NCBI RefSeq assembly: GCF_009392895.1
Contig: NZ_CP045488.1
Span: 1,302,001-1,366,000 of the forward strand
DNA: 64,000 bases
DNA from: Natronorubrum aibiense
GTDB taxonomy: Archaea > Halobacteriota > Halobacteria > Halobacteriales > Natrialbaceae
Direction of reading: 5' to 3'
Numbering within the stretch: position 1 is the stretch's first letter; every line of letters starts with the position of its first letter. Positions 60,315-64,000 of the stretch are shown here, in pieces. The notes beneath the pieces are model-generated. The model was not told where the DNA came from and did no database searches. It worked only from the letters and a program-made list of their open reading frames with translations. The translations under genes were made by a program, and so were the position numbers.

Positions 60315-61363
60315 GTGACGAGTGTTCCGACGCTCTGTCGGAACCGAGGATCGAACAGGTTCACATGGTGGGCACCACAACCCGGTCGTGGGTCGAATTT
60401 CTGGATACCGCTTCGTATCAATCCCGCCCAAGAAGGGCTGTGGCACGACCTCGTACACGGGGACGCTTCGGCGGGACAGCTCCGACTGCAACGCCACCGC
60501 ACGTCGTGGACACTTCACGTCACCGTCGAGTTCCCGATCGAAGAACCCGACTACGAACCGACAGACGACGATGTAACACCAATCGGCTTCGACATTGGCG
60601 AAGCACACCTGCTCGCAGGCACAGCCCGCGAGCAGGGCACCCCGACTGACCCACTGCTCATCAACGGTGGTCGCGCTCGCCACCTTCGCAAAGAAATGTT
60701 CACGACGCTCAAGCGACTCCAAGAGCGTGACGCTGCAGAGTGGCGGATTGACAAACGATTCGACCACTACCAGAACGCACTCACTGACATTATCGAGAAG
60801 GCGTCTCGACGTGCTGTCGAGTACGCCTGCCGGTTTGAGAAGCCAGTTCTCGTGCTGGAAGACCTTTTGTACATCCGCGAAGACCTCGATTACGGCGAAT
60901 GGATGAACCGACGCCTCCACGCATGGGCGTTCGCTCGCCTCCAACAGCGTATCGAGGACAAAGCACGAGAGGCCGGGCTTCCGGTCAAATATGTCCGACC
61001 GGAGTACACGAGTCAGACGTGTCCCGAGTGCGGCCACGTCGGGCACCGGAACGGCGACGAGTTTCGGTGCCAGAACGACGAGTGTTGGGTGTCGGAGTAC
61101 CACGCAGACATCAACGCGGCGGTCAACATCGCTGACCGCTACGACCCGTGGGGTGAGAGCCTGCCGCTGAAACCGGGGGCGATGACATTTCACGGGATGG
61201 GAGCGCCTGTGACAGCGCCACGACCCACCGAGAGACGAGCGAGGACCCCTCGCAATGACCCTCTCAGCCTTCCACGGGTTGGAACCCTCTGCCAGCAACA
61301 GCGGCACTTAGCTGGTATTCCCATGCCGGGAAGCCGCGCCATTTACGGCGCGGAGGATGTCAC
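60315..61363 (+). pseudogene. tnpB: 5'-truncated tnpB (IS200/IS605 family)
   Basis: The frame begins at a GTG at 60315 just after an in-frame TGA, but the first residues are not family-like; homology begins near FWIPLRINPAQEGLW, so about 150-170 N-terminal residues are missing. All three RuvC acids are present: FDIGEAHLLAG, VLVLEDLLYIRED and YHADINAAVNIA; the zinc finger is CPECGHVGH ... CQNDEC. No stop codon ends it: the frame passes through the element's right end and on into the gene at 61407. Probably inactive for lack of the N-terminal domain. Confidence 0.78.
61332..61363 (+). repeat. IS200/IS605-type right end
   Basis: Hairpin CCGCGCC / GGCGCGG (61334-61353) around ATTTAC, then AGGATGTCAC. 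It closes the tnpB element on its left. In frame it encodes part of the read-through peptide. The next bases outward would act as the guide if a guide RNA were made. Confidence 0.7.
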
Positions 61364-61406
61364 AGATATATACAGCAGAAAGACTTTATTTATATCCTTG
61401 ATATTG

Positions 61407-62600
61407 ATGACTATGCAAGCAGCCATCACCCGAGTCGTCGTTGTCTGTTTCTTGCTTATGACAGCGTCACTTGCTGCGGCCCCTGCCGCGAGTTCTGGAT
61501 ATAATCTCGAAGTTACCACATCAGTTTCAACACCTCAAGAAACGGTTGAGATCGAGGGTGACCAGTTTACTATCGATGGAATTGGTGTCGTTGAACCGGG
61601 TGATCCAATCGAGATTGATGTGACATCTAGTAAGGACTATCGCGTCACACTTTACAATACAGACGGTGATGGAGAATACCGCAGTGATCTCATCGATGCG
61701 GATAACGACCGTATCACCATTGGAACTCAAGATGATGACCTAGATACGAGCAATCTGGAAGGAACATACATGCTGACATTAGAGCCCCGAGGCGAAGGGC
61801 GGCAAGCTGTCTATCCAGTCGTTGTTCAGGCGTTTGATTTCCATCTCGAGTATCCTAGCATGGCAACGCAAGGTGAAACAGTCGAGTTCAGTACAACGAT
61901 CGACTCGAGCGACACATCGATGGTTGAAAGTGTTGAGGTAGCTCTTTGGAATGAGGCTGCTGGCGATGCTACTGAAATAACACTCGATAGTCAGGGAGAT
62001 GGTTCCTACAGTACGACAGTTGATCTTGACAGTTACGACAAAGGTGAATACACGATTTATGGTGCTGCCCTCAGTGACGACGAGGCAGAGGGCTATCCGG
62101 CACCGATCGCTATCCAGGGCGGGGAAACAATGACTGTGAGCGAAGATGACAGCAGCGATGATGATAATGATAAAAAAAGTGATGATGATGATAAGATGGA
62201 CACAGATGAGGAAGTGAATGAGTCTGATGAGTCTGAAAATAAAACAGACAGTGAAGATAGTGAACCGGACATGCCTGGTAATGAAACTGACAATGGGAAT
62301 GGTGTGTCAGATATGCCCGGTAATGAAACCGACAGTGAAGAGGGTGAGCCCGACATGCCTGGCAATGAAACTACCCCTGACTTAGAGGACACCTCCGAAA
62401 ATGAAACCGAAGAACACGGTGATGACGAGGAGGGTGGAAACGAAACGGGTGTTATAAATCCAAACGAAGAGTCCGACAATGAGACCGGAGATCAGGATGA
62501 AGACGCGGTTGGAACGCCTGGTGTAGTCTTCCTCGCGGTTTTCTTACTTCTTGGTCTGCTTGCGTTCGGTAGTCACGTCCGTGAAGGCGAACAGGATTGA
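61407..62600 (+). CDS. Secreted acidic surface protein with MPGNET repeats
   Basis: 397 residues from ATG 61407 (or 61413, two codons later). A Sec signal (MTMQAAITRVVVVCFLLMTA ...) precedes two beta-sandwich-like domains (about 30-240), then a long Asp/Glu/Asn/Ser/Thr-rich stalk with three copies of DMPGNET, each containing an N-x-T glycosylation sequon, and a C-terminal membrane segment (TPGVVFLAVFLLLGLLAFG) with a basic-polar tail. It is likely anchored and glycosylated at the surface. Codon use is clearly lower in G+C than in core genes. The upstream frame is open into tnpB. Confidence 0.72.
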   Translation: MTMQAAITRVVVVCFLLMTASLAAAPAASSGYNLEVTTSVSTPQETVEIEGDQFTIDGIGVVEPGDPIEIDVTSSKDYRVTLYNTDGDGEYRSDLIDADNDRITIGTQDDDLDTSNLEGTYMLTLEPRGEGRQAVYPVVVQAFDFHLEYPSMATQGETVEFSTTIDSSDTSMVESVEVALWNEAAGDATEITLDSQGDGSYSTTVDLDSYDKGEYTIYGAALSDDEAEGYPAPIAIQGGETMTVSEDDSSDDDNDKKSDDDDKMDTDEEVNESDESENKTDSEDSEPDMPGNETDNGNGVSDMPGNETDSEEGEPDMPGNETTPDLEDTSENETEEHGDDEEGGNETGVINPNEESDNETGDQDEDAVGTPGVVFLAVFLLLGLLAFGSHVREGEQD

Positions 62601-62650
62601 CCTCCTCCCGCGCCTACAGTCGCTGAAATCCCATCATGGGAATTCATGCC
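62597..62650 (-). repeat. IS605-type right-end-like relic at the gene end
   Basis: On the plus strand TTGACCTCCTCCCGCGCCTA, i.e. in minus orientation a GGCGCGGGAGGAGGTCAA tail like the other right ends. A palindrome TCCCATCATGGGA follows at about 62630. The stop codon of the secreted protein lies in its first bases. Confidence 0.45.
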
Positions 62651-62698
62651 AATCGATTCGGTTTTATGGTTTTCGTAATCTATGTGAAAAATGAAGTG

Positions 62699-62951
62699 TC
62701 TGTGTCGAATCAGGTGAGGACGTTGAGTGGGGGCCAAGAGATCGGTCAACTGCGGCCACTCTGGAAACTCCAGTGAACCACACCTCCACTTCCATGTCCA
62801 TGACCACGACCACGCGATCCCGTACATCGGAGCAAGCCTTCCCATCCAGTTCGACGCAGTCATGACTCACCCCAAACTACCGTCGACCGAGCGCAAACAG
62901 ACGTACATCCACTGCGGTCAAACAATCGCATACGACACTACCCCTGGTTGA
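62699..62951 (+). pseudogene. M23-family peptidase relic (frameshifted 3' fragment)
   Basis: The segment around 62740-62880 encodes CGHSGNSSEPHLHFHVHDHD, matching the metal-binding G-N-S-x-x-P-H-L-H-F end of M23 peptidoglycan-type endopeptidases found in haloarchaea, then a few downstream residues (IPYIGASLPIQFDAV). The preceding GGQEIGQ lies in another frame, so at least one indel separates them at about 62750. The N-terminal part is missing. It is a relic with no likely activity, lying in the low-G+C region. Confidence 0.6.
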
Positions 62952-63013
62952 CTGATCAAATATCGGGATTTTCCTCGGAAATGTTAAAACGGTGTAGTGT
63001 AATGTAGTGAAGT

Positions 63014-64000
63014 ATGACGCAACGTGATCGTCTTATAACTGCAATATTCCTTACCGCAATCATGCTTCTTGCACCGATTGCTGGGGTCGCTGGTGCAGCC
63101 AGCGGAGCAGGGACGACAGCAGACGGGTCGACTAGCGATTCTAATGAGGCTGAGTTCCACGAAATCGACGAGAATGTTGAGGTTTGGGAGCGGTCAGCGC
63201 TTCCGCTGCGTGCCGATACCGACGCCGACGGCTCGATTACAGTCCAAAACCTCTTGCTTGACGTAAAGACAACTCAGGGTGGCCCAGACTCTGCAAACCG
63301 TGACACTCTGTCCGTCTACAAAACAGGTACAAATGTCGGGCTCACATTCGACGGTTCAGGACTTGCTGCTGACACGAGCCAGTTTGGTGACGATGATGTC
63401 CAACTGCTTCGTGCCCACCTCCAGGAAGACACTGCTGAAGATGATGTCACCGTTAGCGAACTGCCAACGAGTGGGCAGGAGTTAACGGATGAACTCACAG
63501 CAGAGAATCTTGAAAATCTCAACAACAACGTTTCATTCAGCGTTGAAGATGAACAACTTGCGGAAGATGGCACTCTCGAGACGGACGTTACAGTTGACGA
63601 TTCTGGCCTTCACATGTACGTTCTCGCGCTTGGTGATGGACTGTCCGACGACGGTGAGGGTGATCTTTCGATCGATGGTGAGACAAAAATCATCGGTGTC
63701 GAACAACTCGTCGCTCAGGATAGCCCCTCAGACGTTACTGTTGACGATTCTGCCGAGCCTGGCGATACCATCAGCTTCGATGTCGCCGCGACAGAGTGGG
63801 ATGACAATACGACCCACAGTGTTGTGCTATACGATGAAGAGACCTTCACGAGCAGCACAATGACGATCAACGTCACCGAAGACTTCTCTACTGATCTCTC
63901 TCCGGAGGATGTGACGATTGATCACACAATTGGAGAAGTCAACGGTGTTCAGAACGTCAGTGGTGATCTCAGCGCTTTCGGACAGACACTCGCCGAACGG
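63014..64000 (+). CDS. Secreted protein, 3' end beyond the window
   Basis: 329 codons open from the ATG at 63014 to the window edge. A Sec signal (MTQRDRLITAIFLTAIMLLA ... AGVAGAASG) is followed by an acidic region with Thr/Asp/Ser-rich composition, several N-x-T/S sequons, and beta-strand-like segments such as EPGDTISFDVAATEW. It looks like a haloarchaeal S-layer-type or surface adhesin domain protein. The missing C-terminus would decide whether it has a PGF-CTERM anchor. Codon use matches the neighbouring 61.4-62.6 kb gene and not the core genes. Confidence 0.72.
   Translation, partial: MTQRDRLITAIFLTAIMLLAPIAGVAGAASGAGTTADGSTSDSNEAEFHEIDENVEVWERSALPLRADTDADGSITVQNLLLDVKTTQGGPDSANRDTLSVYKTGTNVGLTFDGSGLAADTSQFGDDDVQLLRAHLQEDTAEDDVTVSELPTSGQELTDELTAENLENLNNNVSFSVEDEQLAEDGTLETDVTVDDSGLHMYVLALGDGLSDDGEGDLSIDGETKIIGVEQLVAQDSPSDVTVDDSAEPGDTISFDVAATEWDDNTTHSVVLYDEETFTSSTMTINVTEDFSTDLSPEDVTIDHTIGEVNGVQNVSGDLSAFGQTLAER

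Noticed and set aside
60276-61307. 343-codon minus-strand frame opposite the truncated tnpB
   Set aside because: The plus strand carries complete RuvC and zinc-finger motifs; the minus frame is a shadow.
62150-62230. GATGATGATAA-type tract as a microsatellite
   Set aside because: It is the codon pattern of an Asp/Lys-rich stalk in a real gene and not a regular simple repeat.
1-64000. CRISPR arrays and rRNA genes
   Set aside because: No regularly spaced direct repeats of 25-40 bp with unique spacers and no rRNA-like blocks were seen; the Cas4-like gene stands alone.

Overview
The window is high-GC chromosomal DNA of an extremely halophilic archaeon (class Halobacteria). Nearly every encoded protein is very acidic (Asp/Glu-rich, Lys-poor). 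Several genes have TATA-like boxes about 25 nt before the start codon and no room for a Shine-Dalgarno site. Families typical of haloarchaea recur: halocyanin-like cupredoxins, a conditioned-medium-induced protein, a DUF460 protein, an RfcC-type clamp loader, archaeal eIF-1A, a PGF-CTERM-like surface anchor and twin-arginine lipoproteins. The gene content and the TnpB-type elements look most like the Natrialbales (Natrinema/Haloterrigena-like), but this is an impression and not a placement.

Layout. 0-14.6 kb holds mostly core genes: the 3' end of alaS, an alpha/beta hydrolase, an MFS carrier, a degenerate acyl-adenylate enzyme, a class I glutamine amidotransferase, an EtfD-like membrane Fe-S oxidoreductase, cmi4, a frameshifted Cas4-like nuclease, tsaC/sua5, a cysteine-free redoxin paired with a CPFC glutaredoxin-like protein, a CNNM/CorC transporter, a thioesterase, rfcC and a membrane-anchored surface protein. 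14.8-16.5 kb carries an IS200/IS605-family (IS1341-type) tnpB element abutting a DUF2892 gene. 16.6-31.6 kb holds RNase Z, a class V aminotransferase, CBS, DUF460, eIF-1A, two halocyanin-like genes, an MFS carrier, metY-metX, serB and uspA. 31.9-48.4 kb holds a DMT carrier, serA, a methyltransferase, hisI, uspA, HPP, a phosphohexomutase, prs, an H-NOX-like protein, a large secreted HEYVH protein, and a three-gene unit of a CCC peptide, an ArsR regulator and a permease. 48.7-57.3 kb holds ileS, a thiolase-like/DUF35 pair, a uracil-DNA glycosylase, a GDPD and a cell-surface polymer pair (nucleotidyltransferase plus CDP-glycerol transferase).

From 57.3 kb to the right edge the sequence becomes accessory. 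There is a 1-kb geneless stretch with a solo IS605-type right end, then hit and a prepilin peptidase. Next comes a 5'-truncated tnpB that reads in frame through its own right end into a secreted protein gene, then another right-end-like relic, a decayed M23 peptidase relic, and a second secreted protein gene cut off by the window edge. The base composition falls visibly in the last 2.6 kb.

Serine and methionine pathways are represented together: serA and serB lie about 2.4 kb apart, and metY-metX form an ATGA-overlapping operon preceded by two perfect palindromes. The most interesting structures are non-coding. An 82-84-nt palindromic repeat has two copies whose outer stem bases differ but stay complementary. 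A 79-nt repeat starts exactly at the stop codon of two unrelated genes. Two paralogous membrane-protein genes share a TACT-N7-GAGTA-type operator. Four IS605-type right ends occur, only two with an adjacent tnpB. Several proteins retain a fold but have lost the expected catalytic residue: an alpha/beta hydrolase, a redoxin, a thiolase, a TnpB, an H-NOX and an acyl-CoA ligase.
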